From CAZHJK01 sp964533275 (GTDB taxonomy: Bacteria; Bacillota; Clostridia; Eubacteriales; Garciellaceae), in NCBI GenBank assembly GCA_964533275.1, contig CAZHJK010000011.1, forward strand, positions 18,610 to 82,609: a stretch of 64,000 nt of DNA, read 5' to 3'. The notes under the pieces are model-generated. The model ran no database searches. It was not told the DNA's origin and saw only the letters and a program-made list of their open reading frames with translations. Positions within the stretch are counted from its first letter, which is position 1; every line of letters begins with the position of its first letter. A program made the position numbers and the translations under genes. Positions 1 to 8,727 of the stretch are shown piece after piece.

Positions 1-778
1 TTCGGGCAATTTTTCGTTTTTCCTTATCTAGTTCTATAATTATTAATTCACTCTCTCCCTTAGTTCGTGCTAATATACCATCCTCGTCAGGGGTCATGGG
101 TAGTGGACCGTGGACAATACTTTCACCCCAAAGTATTTTATTATCCAATTTTCCATTAAAAGCACTTTCCACTGCAAAATAATGATTAAGTTGAGTTGTT
201 TGCCAAGTTCCAGAGAGCTGAAGCCATGGATTTTTTTCACCCTCAAAGCCAATGGGGGAGATAATAAGATCAGCCCCTAAAAGAGCCGCCCGTCTTGCTA
301 CCTGGGGATAGAATACATCGGTGGAAATAATTAATGCAATGTTCCACCCATTAAGGCTTATTAGTTCTATGTCCCTTCCCCTAGTAAGGGAGAGCTTTCT
401 TTCCCATTTTGCCAAGTAGAGCTGGGATTGTTTTAATATGAGGCTACTCCTTTGTATAAGACAGGAAGAATGATAGATCAAATCTCCTTTTCTTTTCCAA
501 TAGCTTCCTGGGCATAAAGTAATATTTGAACGATTAGAAAGCTGTATCATTTCCTCTAAAAACTTATTATGGGATACTTTAGGCAATAGATCTTTAAGGG
601 GAGGCTTTCCATATTGTAACCATTGATAAAAGCAGCCGGAAAAGCCCGGAAGAATTAAAATATCCGCTGCATTTTTTTCAGCTTTCCTAAAATTTAACTC
701 TATTATTTCTACAAATTCCTTAGTATCCTTAATGGCATTAATTTTATGACTGGGGAATTCAACAGCTGCTATCTTCAT
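1..778 (-). CDS. Nitrilase-superfamily (C-N hydrolase fold) protein, 3' end outside window
   Basis: The minus-strand frame is open from ATG at 778 to the window edge (259 codons) and reads as a carbon-nitrogen hydrolase fold, with the usual order LILP...K...(C)xD.FYP...ISP. Two of the three catalytic residues look replaced. The Glu normally found in the LPE motif is Gly45 (LILPGF), and the nucleophilic Cys of the C.D..FP motif is Ser152 (ISTDVFYP). Lys116 (LKQSQLYL) is retained. This suggests a protein that lost amidase activity, or a divergent member with another role. The start overlaps the upstream glycosidase-like gene by 20 bp, so the two are probably translationally coupled. The C-terminus is not visible. 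Family assignment is moderate; substrate unknown. Confidence 0.75.
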   Translation of the reverse strand, partial: MKIAAVEFPSHKINAIKDTKEFVEIIELNFRKAEKNAADILILPGFSGCFYQWLQYGKPPLKDLLPKVSHNKFLEEMIQLSNRSNITLCPGSYWKRKGDLIYHSSCLIQRSSLILKQSQLYLAKWERKLSLTRGRDIELISLNGWNIALIISTDVFYPQVARRAALLGADLIISPIGFEGEKNPWLQLSGTWQTTQLNHYFAVESAFNGKLDNKILWGESIVHGPLPMTPDEDGILARTKGESELIIIELDKEKRKIAR

Positions 779-2561
779 GGAAATCACCGCCTAATAAAAC
801 ATGATTAAGCACAGAAGCAAGATAACCGGCTCCTGTAGCAAATCCAACACCGGTTTTTCCTTCTCCGGTATTTGGATCAAAGCTTTCAGCCAATAGTCCA
901 AAGTCCATATTTGCTTGGAGGAGCCATCCTAGAGCCATTTTTCTTTTTAATGGGTTGAGAATACTGCCGCATAGCCCTAGACCAGATGGGGTATTAGGAT
1001 GATGGTCACAGGCTAATTCTTGAATAGAGACATCTTGGAAAAAATAATTATATTGTGGTGAATAATAATATTCAATGGTATTTTGAAATATTTCATCCTG
1101 CTCATGGACAAAGTCATAGAAATGAAGTAACCCTAGATTTCCGGGAGGATCATTATACAGTCTAAAATTACCATTTTTATCGCCAGACCATACAAACATT
1201 TTCTTTCCATTGACTTCCTTAACTAGGTATTTATATATTCCCTCTTTAATTCCACCTATTCGCTCAATAATAATTCTTGATTTTTCTTTCAACCCTAATT
1301 TTTCATAAAGGTCTCTTAAATAATGTAGTCCTCGCCATAAAATGACATTATCAATAGTAACCAGGGGATATAATGCGGGATCATCAGAGGGCAGTAAAAA
1401 TGTTTTATATAGTTTTGTATCCCTATCATACTCTTGTTCAATTCTATCCCATACATTTTCCAATGCCCAAATAAGGCTTTGGTCTACTTTATCTTGTTTC
1501 AAATCCCTAAGAAGTATAAAATAACTAGCTGCTTCATCTAATTCAAAGCCAGGATAAAGGGTTGTTCCATCGATATAGTGGGCATGATCTCCTGGATTTT
1601 TGCTATGCAATAGAATCATTTCCCGTATTAATAATTGATGAAGACTTGGGTTAACAAGCTTTATGGCAGGAAAGGACCATAAAAAACTATCTCTTTCCCA
1701 AAAGGCACCAGAGACATAATAACGGGGGCTTCTAGAGGTTAAGGCAAAATATCGATCACTTTCCCAGTCCTTTCCTATGGAAAAGAAATAATTAAAGAAT
1801 AGATTTTCATTCATGATTCTTTCCAGGGAGAAATCTTGGGCATAGGATAATTTTTTATCCTGCAGCCAATCCTCCCATTGTTTATATATTACTTTATAAC
1901 CCTTTCTTTTTAAATGAATAAGAGTAGTGGAAGCACCATCGGCATCATAGTTTAGGGCTATATATAGGGCGTTTCTTTTTTTGCATTCAAGCTCCATAGT
2001 TTCTTTTTCTTCATTAAATTTGTATTTAAAAGACTCTTCACCACCAAAGGCTATAGCGAGGGAAGACTTTGGGCTCTCTAATTCAATGATTGGATTATAC
2101 AACCATGTATCTACTTGATAATTCTTTTGGAAATCAAAATCATGGGAATTAAAGCGCAGGAAGGACATAGAAGATATATCACACAGGATTTGAATATCTA
2201 CAGGTTTATTACTTTGGAAATCATAAATCAAGCCCTTTTCATAAAGGTCCGTATAAATTCTTACTTTAACCTGAACTTCACCTTCTAGATCAAATGTTAT
2301 CAATGGATTATAAAAGTATTCTTTACTATAGGAAGCATGTTTTATAGCTAGTTTTTTTCCACCTATATAAAAGGAGGGGATGAATAAACCCTTTTTACCC
2401 TTTAACTCTAATAGTGCTTTATTAGATATGGTACCGATATTTAAGCTTCTAACTATAGCTGTTGTAGGATCTATTTCAGGTAGACTTATGTAATGATTAC
2501 CTGCATATAAAACCTCTTCATTATTTAAAATCTCCTTAGGCTTTGTATATATTTTACTCAA
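759..2561 (-). CDS. Six-hairpin glycosidase-like protein (glycogen-debranching/GH-like)
   Basis: A roughly 600-residue cytosolic protein without signal peptide. The N-terminal 250 residues are beta-rich. The C-terminal half carries motifs typical of (alpha/alpha)6-barrel glycosidases, such as GAFWERDSFLWSFPA near residue 290 and a following DEAASYF segment, resembling amylo-1,6-glucosidase or GH15-like catalytic domains. Acidic residues that could be catalytic (WERD, ELDE) are present, but substrate cannot be assigned. The frame can open at GTG 2570, but AGGAG abuts that codon directly. TTG at 2561 lies about 7 nt after the Shine-Dalgarno and is the better start. The end overlaps the nitrilase-like gene by 20 bp, implying a two-gene operon. 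Confidence 0.6.
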   Translation of the reverse strand: MSKIYTKPKEILNNEEVLYAGNHYISLPEIDPTTAIVRSLNIGTISNKALLELKGKKGLFIPSFYIGGKKLAIKHASYSKEYFYNPLITFDLEGEVQVKVRIYTDLYEKGLIYDFQSNKPVDIQILCDISSMSFLRFNSHDFDFQKNYQVDTWLYNPIIELESPKSSLAIAFGGEESFKYKFNEEKETMELECKKRNALYIALNYDADGASTTLIHLKRKGYKVIYKQWEDWLQDKKLSYAQDFSLERIMNENLFFNYFFSIGKDWESDRYFALTSRSPRYYVSGAFWERDSFLWSFPAIKLVNPSLHQLLIREMILLHSKNPGDHAHYIDGTTLYPGFELDEAASYFILLRDLKQDKVDQSLIWALENVWDRIEQEYDRDTKLYKTFLLPSDDPALYPLVTIDNVILWRGLHYLRDLYEKLGLKEKSRIIIERIGGIKEGIYKYLVKEVNGKKMFVWSGDKNGNFRLYNDPPGNLGLLHFYDFVHEQDEIFQNTIEYYYSPQYNYFFQDVSIQELACDHHPNTPSGLGLCGSILNPLKRKMALGWLLQANMDFGLLAESFDPNTGEGKTGVGFATGAGYLASVLNHVLLGGDFHEDSSC

Positions 2562-2660
2562 ATTATTCACTCCTCTAAGTAGAAGATTAACTATAGCATA
2601 ATTATATATTAAAGATTCGCCATAATTCTTGTCTTTCCTTTAAAGTTCAAAAAAAGAAAA

Positions 2661-2684
2661 TGGGGACGGTGACTTTTGTATACA
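2661..2684 (+). repeat. REP-like repeat, solitary copy
   Basis: An exact GGGGACGGTGACTTT core in the gap between the glycosidase-like gene and bceR. It is followed directly by the 12-bp palindrome TTTGTATACAAA. It belongs to the family whose copies flank the RAYT gene at 36.1-36.9 kb. Confidence 0.8.
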
Positions 2685-2741
2685 AATTTTACCAGTTGGA
2701 TACTATGATTTCGGTATTTATATTTGAGTAGTAGTATATAT

Positions 2742-2769
2742 TTGTTAATTTTTCATTTTATGACATAAT
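2742..2769 (+). promoter_or_regulatory. Candidate promoter of bceRS
   Basis: TTGTTA (2742-2747) and CATAAT (2764-2769) are separated by 16 bp, just upstream of the bceR ribosome binding site. A small dyad GACAT-A-ATGTC (2762-2772) overlaps the -10 box and could be an operator. This is pattern matching only. Confidence 0.35.
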
Positions 2770-2793
2770 GTCTTATAAAGAGGAGGCAGAAAA

Positions 2794-3501
2794 ATGGAAA
2801 AGATTATGATTATAGAGGATGATCCTAAAATTGCAAAACATTTGGAAACCTATATTAATAAATATGGATATCAAGTAAGTAAAGTAACTGATTTTGAAAA
2901 TGTAATGGAAGAGTTTCATAAAAATAAACCTAATATTGTATTACTAGATATAAATCTGCCCAGCTATGATGGATTTTATTGGTGTAGACAAATTCGAAAG
3001 CAATCTACTTGTCCAGTTATATTTATCTCTGCCCGAATCGGTGAAATGGACCAGGTAAGAGCATTAGAAAATGGGGGAGATGACTTTATTACAAAACCTT
3101 TTAATACTGAGATCGTAATGGCAAAAATACGCAGTCAGCTTCGGCGTGCTTATGGTGAATATGCCCAGGAACACAAAGAGCGAGTATTGGATATAGAGGG
3201 ACTTAAGCTTTTCCCAGAAAGATTGGAGTTAATCTTTGAGGGGGGCGAGGTATCCCTATCAAAAAAGGAAGCAGATATTATTGAAAGCTTAATGAATCGG
3301 TATCCCCGTGTTGCGGGCAGGGAAGACTTATTGGAAAAACTATGGGATGATCAAGCATATGTAGATGAAAATACACTTAATGTGAATATAACAAGGGTAA
3401 GAAAAAAGCTTCAGGCAGTGGGGATTAAAGATGCCATAGAAACTGTAAGGGGCGCTGGTTATCGTTTGAATATCTCATGGTCAAAGGTGGAAGATAGATG
3501 A
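2794..3501 (+). CDS. bceR: OmpR-family response regulator, BceR-type
   Basis: 235 residues. An N-terminal receiver domain (about 1-120) has the acidic pocket IEDD near residue 8, the phospho-acceptor Asp in VLLDINLPSYDG near residue 52 and Lys in ITKPF near residue 101. It is followed by a C-terminal winged helix (about 135-230) with VNITRVRKKL and RGAGYRL. It overlaps the kinase start by 4 bp (ATGA) and sits with a FtsX-type ABC transporter, the arrangement of bacitracin-type peptide-sensing modules, in which the regulator induces the transporter genes. A matching operator lies before the ATPase gene. The inducing peptide is unknown. Confidence 0.9.
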   Translation: MEKIMIIEDDPKIAKHLETYINKYGYQVSKVTDFENVMEEFHKNKPNIVLLDINLPSYDGFYWCRQIRKQSTCPVIFISARIGEMDQVRALENGGDDFITKPFNTEIVMAKIRSQLRRAYGEYAQEHKERVLDIEGLKLFPERLELIFEGGEVSLSKKEADIIESLMNRYPRVAGREDLLEKLWDDQAYVDENTLNVNITRVRKKLQAVGIKDAIETVRGAGYRLNISWSKVEDR

Positions 3502-4499
3502 AGTTATTTATAAAGGAGCATTTATTATTAGTTGGAGTACAGATACTACAATTTTTAGTGGTTCTTTCTATTTACTGGCTTGATGGCTATCGTAATATTA
3601 AACCTGCATTCTATAGTGTTTTTCTTGGTCTCTTTTTTCTAAGTTGTTATCTTTTCTATCAATATTATAGTCATCGTAAGTTTTATAAACGACTTAGCAA
3701 TCCCCTTGAGTCCCTTGATGAATCCATCTCAAAGACTGAAAAAACAGCTATATCTGAAGCTCTTGATCTATTATTGAGAGATCAGTACAAATATTATCAA
3801 AATCAAATTAAAACATTAGAGAATACACAGGAGAAACATCTTAAGTTTATGAATCAATGGGTACATCAGATGAAAACACCCCTATCTGTTATTGAGCTAA
3901 CAGCACAAAACCTGGATGAACCGGATTCCTCTGATATACGGGAAGAAACTGAAGGAATAAAAACTGGATTAAATACCATTCTTTATATGGCACGTCTTCA
4001 AACCTTTGAGCAGGATTTCTATGTACAACCAGTAGTTTTATCTGAGATTATAAATGAAGTAAATAAAGAAAATAAACGCTTCTATATTCGTAACAAGGTT
4101 TATCCAAAGCTACAGGAGGAAAGGTCCAAAATCACTGTTGAGACAGATGAAAAATGGATATTTTTTATACTTTCACAATTGATTCATAATGGAGTTAAGT
4201 ATTCTACTGGAAAAAGTAATAGTATCATTATTTCAATCTATGAAAAAGATGGGGAAGCTGTTTTGGAAGTGACTGATTTTGGCGTTGGAATTCCAGATTC
4301 CGATAAAAGAAGGGTGTTCAATGCTTTTTATACAGGAGAAAATGGTCGAAAGTTCAGGGAATCAACAGGGATGGGTCTTTATTTAGCCAAAGAGGTTGTG
4401 GATCATCTTGGACATCGAATAGAATTTGATTCAGAGGTTGGGAAAGGGACAAGCTTCCGTATTATATTTTCCTCCACCCAAAACCTTACAAGGATGTAA
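3498..4499 (+). CDS. bceS: Intramembrane-sensing histidine kinase, BceS-type
   Basis: 333 residues with two N-terminal membrane helices (about 8-28 and 37-57) joined by a very short loop, so there is no extracellular sensor domain. This is the hallmark of BceS-like kinases that sense through the partner permease. The phospho-acceptor His lies in WVHQMKTPLSV near residue 122. The C-terminal ATPase has N (QLIHNGVKY), G1 (DFGVGIPD) and G2 (GMGLYLAKEV) boxes. The 3' end contains a perfect inverted repeat that looks like the operator for the downstream ABC genes. Confidence 0.9.
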   Translation: MKLFIKEHLLLVGVQILQFLVVLSIYWLDGYRNIKPAFYSVFLGLFFLSCYLFYQYYSHRKFYKRLSNPLESLDESISKTEKTAISEALDLLLRDQYKYYQNQIKTLENTQEKHLKFMNQWVHQMKTPLSVIELTAQNLDEPDSSDIREETEGIKTGLNTILYMARLQTFEQDFYVQPVVLSEIINEVNKENKRFYIRNKVYPKLQEERSKITVETDEKWIFFILSQLIHNGVKYSTGKSNSIIISIYEKDGEAVLEVTDFGVGIPDSDKRRVFNAFYTGENGRKFRESTGMGLYLAKEVVDHLGHRIEFDSEVGKGTSFRIIFSSTQNLTRM

Positions 4500-4500
4500 G
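4485..4500 (+). promoter_or_regulatory. Putative BceR operator (CTTACA-N4-TGTAAG)
   Basis: A perfect 6-bp inverted repeat CTTACA-AGGA-TGTAAG. It fits the TNACA-N4-TGTAA pattern known for Bacillus BceR-like regulators. It overlaps the stop codon of the kinase gene and lies about 35 bp upstream of the candidate bceA promoter. Confidence 0.65.
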
Positions 4501-4520
4501 GAAAATGAAAGAATAATCGA

Positions 4521-4550
4521 TAGTTAAGATAGGTCGGTCAGCGGTATACT
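4521..4550 (+). promoter_or_regulatory. Candidate promoter of bceAB
   Basis: A good -10 (TATACT, 4545-4550) with only a weak -35 (TAGTTA, 4521-4526). This is what an activator-dependent promoter would look like downstream of the inverted repeat at 4485-4500. Confidence 0.45.
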
Positions 4551-4588
4551 AATTACAGAGTAAAGAATAGAGAAAAGGAGATTTTATC

Positions 4589-5341
4589 ATGCTGAATGTA
4601 AAAAAAGTGAGTAAAATTTATGAAGGAAAAATGGCATACCGCGCTTTAACAGATATAGATTTAACCATTGAAACAGGAGAATTTGTAGGAATTATGGGCC
4701 CATCAGGAAGTGGGAAAACAACATTATTAAATATCATTGCAACCATTGATCAACCAACAACAGGGGAAATTTCAATCAGCGGGAATAATCCACATAGACT
4801 AAAAAGTGAAGGGTTGGCTAAATTCCGTCGCAGGGAGCTAGGCTTCGTATTTCAGGAATATAATTTACTTCACACATTAACGGTTGAAGAGAATATCGTT
4901 CTTCCTTTGACATTAGATGGAGAAAATGTGAATGATATGAAGGAGAAAGCAAGGCAAATAGCTGAAAAACTTGGTATTACAGATATTATGAAGAAGCGCA
5001 CCTTCGAAATATCCGGTGGGCAAGCACAAAGAGCAGCGATTGGAAGGGCGATGATTCATAGTCCTAAACTTTTGCTTGCTGATGAACCAACGGGAAATCT
5101 GGACTCTAAGGCATCAAAGGATGTTATGACCATGCTTGAATCCATCAATAAAAAAGAGGGTACAACCATGATGCTAGTTACCCATGATCCCCAAGCAGCC
5201 AGCTATTGCAATAGAGTAGTCTTTATTCGTGATGGAAGGTTTTATTCAGAAATTCATAGGGGAGATAATCGTCAAGCCTTTTTCCAAAAGATTATTGATA
5301 CACTTTCTTTAATGGGAGGGGATGCAAATGACCTTTCGTGA
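4589..5341 (+). CDS. bceA: ABC transporter ATPase, BceA-type
   Basis: 250 residues, MacB/LolD-like ATPase. Walker A GPSGSGKTT near residue 38, signature SGGQAQRAAIGRAM near residue 143 and Walker B LLLADEPTGNLD near residue 163 are all intact. It energises the large FtsX-type permease that follows, with a gene overlap of about 14-20 bp. The unit likely frees antimicrobial peptides from cell-wall lipid carriers and drives kinase signalling. The start is preceded by AAAAGGAG. Confidence 0.92.
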   Translation: MLNVKKVSKIYEGKMAYRALTDIDLTIETGEFVGIMGPSGSGKTTLLNIIATIDQPTTGEISISGNNPHRLKSEGLAKFRRRELGFVFQEYNLLHTLTVEENIVLPLTLDGENVNDMKEKARQIAEKLGITDIMKKRTFEISGGQAQRAAIGRAMIHSPKLLLADEPTGNLDSKASKDVMTMLESINKKEGTTMMLVTHDPQAASYCNRVVFIRDGRFYSEIHRGDNRQAFFQKIIDTLSLMGGDANDLS

Positions 5342-7205
5342 GTTCGCCTTCCATAATGTAACACGAAACAAGAGATTGTATATGGCATATTTTCTAAGCA
5401 GTATGTTTACCGTATTGGTGTTTTTTACCTTTTCTATCTTTGCATTTCACCCTACATTGTCAGCGGGTTCTGATATGCATAGTAGTGTTACCCAGGGTAT
5501 GAGCATTGCTGCTGGAATTATCTATGTCTTTTCCTTTTTCTTCATCCTATACTCCATGAGTTCCTTTCTGCAATCCCGCAAGAGAGAATTTGGGCTATTG
5601 ATGATGCAAGGAATGTCTACCAAACAAATTCGTTCTATGATTTTTTTGGAAAATATGATTATAGGATTTTTTGCTACAATAGGTGGTATTGGATTAGGAT
5701 TGGTTTTTGCAAAGGCTATTTTGATGATTGCTGAAAATGTTTTAATTATTGAACAACAATTAAATTTTTATTTTCCTATAATAGCAATAGCATTAACTTT
5801 TGCCTCCTTTATCTTTTTATTTCTATTTATTTCAATCTTCGTTTCTTGGTTCGTACGTAGCAGTAAGCTCATTGACCTAATAAAAGCAAATAAAAAGTCC
5901 AAGGGCGAACCAAAGGCAAATATATTGTTAACCATAATTGCTACTGTTTTACTGGGGGCAGGGTATTTGGTGGCGTTAATTGTTAAGGGAATGGCTGTAT
6001 TAGGAGTTATGTTACCAGTTATTATTGTTGTAACCATAGGCACCTATCTATTTTTTACTCAATTAAGCGTATATGTAATTCACAGACTGAAGAAGAAAGA
6101 GAGTCTCTTTTGGCATAATACAAATATGATTTTGTTTTCAGATCTTTCCTTTCGCATGAAGGATAATGCGCGAACCTTCTTCATGGTAGCCATGATTTCT
6201 ACAGTGGCATTTAGTGCAATAGGAAGTCTGTTTGGATTTGGAACCTTGATCACAAAAGAAACAAAGATAATGAACCCTAATAGCCTTACCTATAGAGCCT
6301 ATGACGCTGAAGAAGTTAATGAAGAGCAAGATGTTGCGTTGATTAATGAAATGTTACGCCAGGAAAACATTGAAGCAGATACAGCACAAACTATACTCCG
6401 TTACTATCAGGTAGGAGAGGGCCCAAGTACATTAATCGCTAGTCAATCAGACTTTAATGCTTTTGCAGATCTTCTTGGAGAAGAGAACATTAGTATTAAA
6501 GAGGGAGAATTGATTGTGGTAGGATTAGAAGGATCTTCCTACGGGCAGACCGAAGAATTAATGAACAAAGAGGTAGAGTTGAATTCAGGAGTGATATTGA
6601 AGCCAGATAAAGACATCTATTCTAGAGCCTTACCTGGAGATTCTTATTATCTTGTCTCAGATGAGGATTATTCAAAACTTCCTGCTCCCAATTTTGAAGA
6701 AGGCTTTTATGCATGGCAGGCAACAGCAGGAGAAGAAAATGTATTTAAGGCAGTGGAGAGGTTGTATCAAGAGAACCCTATCTATGGACTTACTTCAGGT
6801 GTATATAGTCTTTATCAGACAAATAAAGGATATGGACCTACCTTGTTTGTAGGGCTATTTATCGGAATTGTGTTTTTCGTATCTGCTGGAAGCTTCCTTT
6901 ATTTCCGCCTTTATACTGATTTAGAGGAAGATAAGAGAAAATTTAAATCTATTGCAAAAATGGGTTTAACGGAAAAAGAGTTAAAGAAGGTACTAAGCAG
7001 ACAAACGATCATTTTGTTCTTCGCACCCATTATTGTAGCATTGATTCATGGGGCTGTGGCACTTACAGCATTATCCCATATGTTCAATTTTAATATGTTT
7101 AAGGAAGCAGTATTAGTTCTAAGTGTTTTCTTAGCCATACAAGTGATATATTTTTTCATAGTTAGATTTTTTTATACAAAACAGATTAGAACAGCAATAG
7201 AATAA
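5328..7205 (+). CDS. bceB: FtsX-family ABC permease, BceB-type
   Basis: About 625 residues with the BceB layout. One N-terminal helix is followed by groups of helices (about 55-290), a large extracellular domain (about 310-500), and two or three C-terminal helices. The extracellular domain is thought to bind peptide antibiotics or their lipid targets in this family. ATG 5322 lies inside the GGGAGGGG ribosome binding site, so ATG 5328 six bases later is the better start. It overlaps bceA. The gene is followed by an inverted pair of REP-like repeats that forms a terminator. Confidence 0.9.
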   Translation: MTFREFAFHNVTRNKRLYMAYFLSSMFTVLVFFTFSIFAFHPTLSAGSDMHSSVTQGMSIAAGIIYVFSFFFILYSMSSFLQSRKREFGLLMMQGMSTKQIRSMIFLENMIIGFFATIGGIGLGLVFAKAILMIAENVLIIEQQLNFYFPIIAIALTFASFIFLFLFISIFVSWFVRSSKLIDLIKANKKSKGEPKANILLTIIATVLLGAGYLVALIVKGMAVLGVMLPVIIVVTIGTYLFFTQLSVYVIHRLKKKESLFWHNTNMILFSDLSFRMKDNARTFFMVAMISTVAFSAIGSLFGFGTLITKETKIMNPNSLTYRAYDAEEVNEEQDVALINEMLRQENIEADTAQTILRYYQVGEGPSTLIASQSDFNAFADLLGEENISIKEGELIVVGLEGSSYGQTEELMNKEVELNSGVILKPDKDIYSRALPGDSYYLVSDEDYSKLPAPNFEEGFYAWQATAGEENVFKAVERLYQENPIYGLTSGVYSLYQTNKGYGPTLFVGLFIGIVFFVSAGSFLYFRLYTDLEEDKRKFKSIAKMGLTEKELKKVLSRQTIILFFAPIIVALIHGAVALTALSHMFNFNMFKEAVLVLSVFLAIQVIYFFIVRFFYTKQIRTAIE

Positions 7206-7220
7206 ATGGTGAGAATAAAA

Positions 7221-7260
7221 AGGGATGGTGACTATTATATACCAATAGGTCACCGTCCCT
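7221..7260. terminator. Convergent terminator made of an inverted pair of REP-like repeats
   Basis: AGGGATGGTGAC and GTCACCGTCCCT face each other across a 16-base loop, giving a 12-bp stem with one G-T wobble. Read on the minus strand the stem is followed by a T-run (CCCTTTTTATT), suited to terminate the LPQTG/TasA operon. On the plus strand it follows bceB. Both arms are copies of the repeat family spread through the window. Confidence 0.75.
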
Positions 7261-7284
7261 ATTTGTTTATCCCTATTTGTTTAT
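7257..7284. repeat. 14-bp tandem direct repeat
   Basis: CCCTATTTGTTTAT occurs twice head to tail, running from the repeat hairpin into the stop codon of the LPQTG gene. It looks like slippage or an insertion scar next to the REP pair. Confidence 0.7.
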
Positions 7285-8000
7285 CTTTGCTTTTTCTTAA
7301 GAGTAATTCCTGCTGTTACAATAGCTGCGCCAGCTAGGAAGAATAATGCAGCTGGGGTTCCACCAGTTTGTGGTAGTTTGGCACCACCTAATGGTACATC
7401 TTCATCTTCAATGATTACTACATCCTCGTCAGGATCTTCAGCAGGTCCTAGGGGTGGATCCTCATCTTCAATAAGTAATATTTCTTCACCTGAAATTGTG
7501 AAAATCCACCTATTACTATGGCTTAATCCCATAAATTCATTTCCAGTTTCTAGTCCTGGCAAAGATGCTTCAACATTCAATTCTTGGACATCCCCTGGTT
7601 GGAATAGGCCAAGAAAAATACCATCTTCTGAGGCAAAATCTATCATTTTACCTTCATGTATAACATCCTCTTCTAAAGTAACTTTCATTTGAATTTGCTT
7701 ATATAAATCAGGTTCTTCCTCAAGTGGTTCTTCATCTAATCTTTCTGCTCTTAAATATATCTCTACTTCATTAACATAATTATTTGCAATAGTTAAATTA
7801 CTGGTTATTGAATCTCCAGGTGTCATATTTAATATATTTATAAGATTTTGATCTTGGGGTATTATTTCAAATTCTAAATCCTTACTCTCTACACTTAAAT
7901 CATTTGCAAATACAGAAGTAGTAAATACCATTGAAAGAACTGCTATTAACACAAATAAGCTTAAAAATATATTTTTCTTTTTCTTTATTTTTATTATCAT
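7281..8000 (-). CDS. LPXTG-anchored surface protein
   Basis: 239 residues. A Sec signal peptide (about 8-32, cleavage near VFAN) is followed by a beta-rich ectodomain, an acidic linker holding a doubled motif (IEDEDPPLG, then IEDEDVPLG), and a sorting signal LPQTG near residue 213 with hydrophobic helix and KKKQR tail. It should be fixed to peptidoglycan by a sortase, none of which is visible here. It is the last gene of the SipW/TasA operon, so it probably anchors or assembles the TasA-like proteins at the wall. Confidence 0.8.
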   Translation of the reverse strand: MIIKIKKKKNIFLSLFVLIAVLSMVFTTSVFANDLSVESKDLEFEIIPQDQNLINILNMTPGDSITSNLTIANNYVNEVEIYLRAERLDEEPLEEEPDLYKQIQMKVTLEEDVIHEGKMIDFASEDGIFLGLFQPGDVQELNVEASLPGLETGNEFMGLSHSNRWIFTISGEEILLIEDEDPPLGPAEDPDEDVVIIEDEDVPLGGAKLPQTGGTPAALFFLAGAAIVTAGITLKKKQR

Positions 8001-8049
8001 TTACAACCCTCCTTTATAAGGCTAAGACCTTAAGGTATTTTTTAGGGCT

Positions 8050-8622
8050 TTACCAATCTGATGTATCTACTCCCCATTGAGTTTCTGCTGCATCATTTGT
8101 AGCTTGTATACCTTCAGCAATTACTTCAATAGAAAAGCTAGCATTTGCATAATTATTATCTATTTCTGTACTAAAGATTAATCCATCAAGCAGTTTTGAA
8201 GTTTCCTCACCTTCTTCAAGAATTTCCTTGTAGTAATACCATCCATCTATTAATATCCAATTATCCAAATCAAGGTCTAGCTCAACTAAATTTATGTCTA
8301 GGGGTACAAGATTTTGTCCTTCTTCTACTTCTTCTGGATCCCAGCTTGGAATTAGCTGTACTCTTACATAAGTATCTATTGAACCCTGGCTAGAAACGAA
8401 AACATTTTTATCAAATTCATCACCAGGAGTTATATTTTCGATACCTTCCTCAACAGGGAAGTCTTCTTCTCCTAATAAATCATGTAGAGTAATGGCAACA
8501 TCGCCAGTTACAAAGGTATTGGTAACCTCGCCTTCATCTGTAAAGAATGCTAGAGTGGCTCCTATAATGGTAAGAGCAAATACTAAAGTTGTTGCAATTA
8601 ATATCATAATATTTTTTTTCAT
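8050..8622 (-). CDS. SipW-dependent TasA/camelysin-like secreted protein (third)
   Basis: 190 residues. The N-terminus has the long hydrophobic SipW-type signal ending in GATLAFFTDEGEVTNTF, followed by the beta-sandwich pattern of CalY/TasA proteins (GDVAITL..., ITPGDEFDKNVFV near residue 66, VRVQLIPSW). TasA-like proteins form extracellular fibres or surface layers in Bacillus. It lies between another TasA-like gene and the LPQTG gene and is the shortest of the three paralogues. Peptidase activity is not supported by any visible zinc motif. Confidence 0.8.
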   Translation of the reverse strand: MKKNIMILIATTLVFALTIIGATLAFFTDEGEVTNTFVTGDVAITLHDLLGEEDFPVEEGIENITPGDEFDKNVFVSSQGSIDTYVRVQLIPSWDPEEVEEGQNLVPLDINLVELDLDLDNWILIDGWYYYKEILEEGEETSKLLDGLIFSTEIDNNYANASFSIEVIAEGIQATNDAAETQWGVDTSDW

Positions 8623-8727
8623 ATAGTTTTCTCCTCCTTTTTCTAAGTTTTTAAAAGCTAGGGTAGGGCGTTTAAGCCCTACACCTATGCTAGAATTTTA
8701 AGACAAATGCTATTATACTTGAGACTA

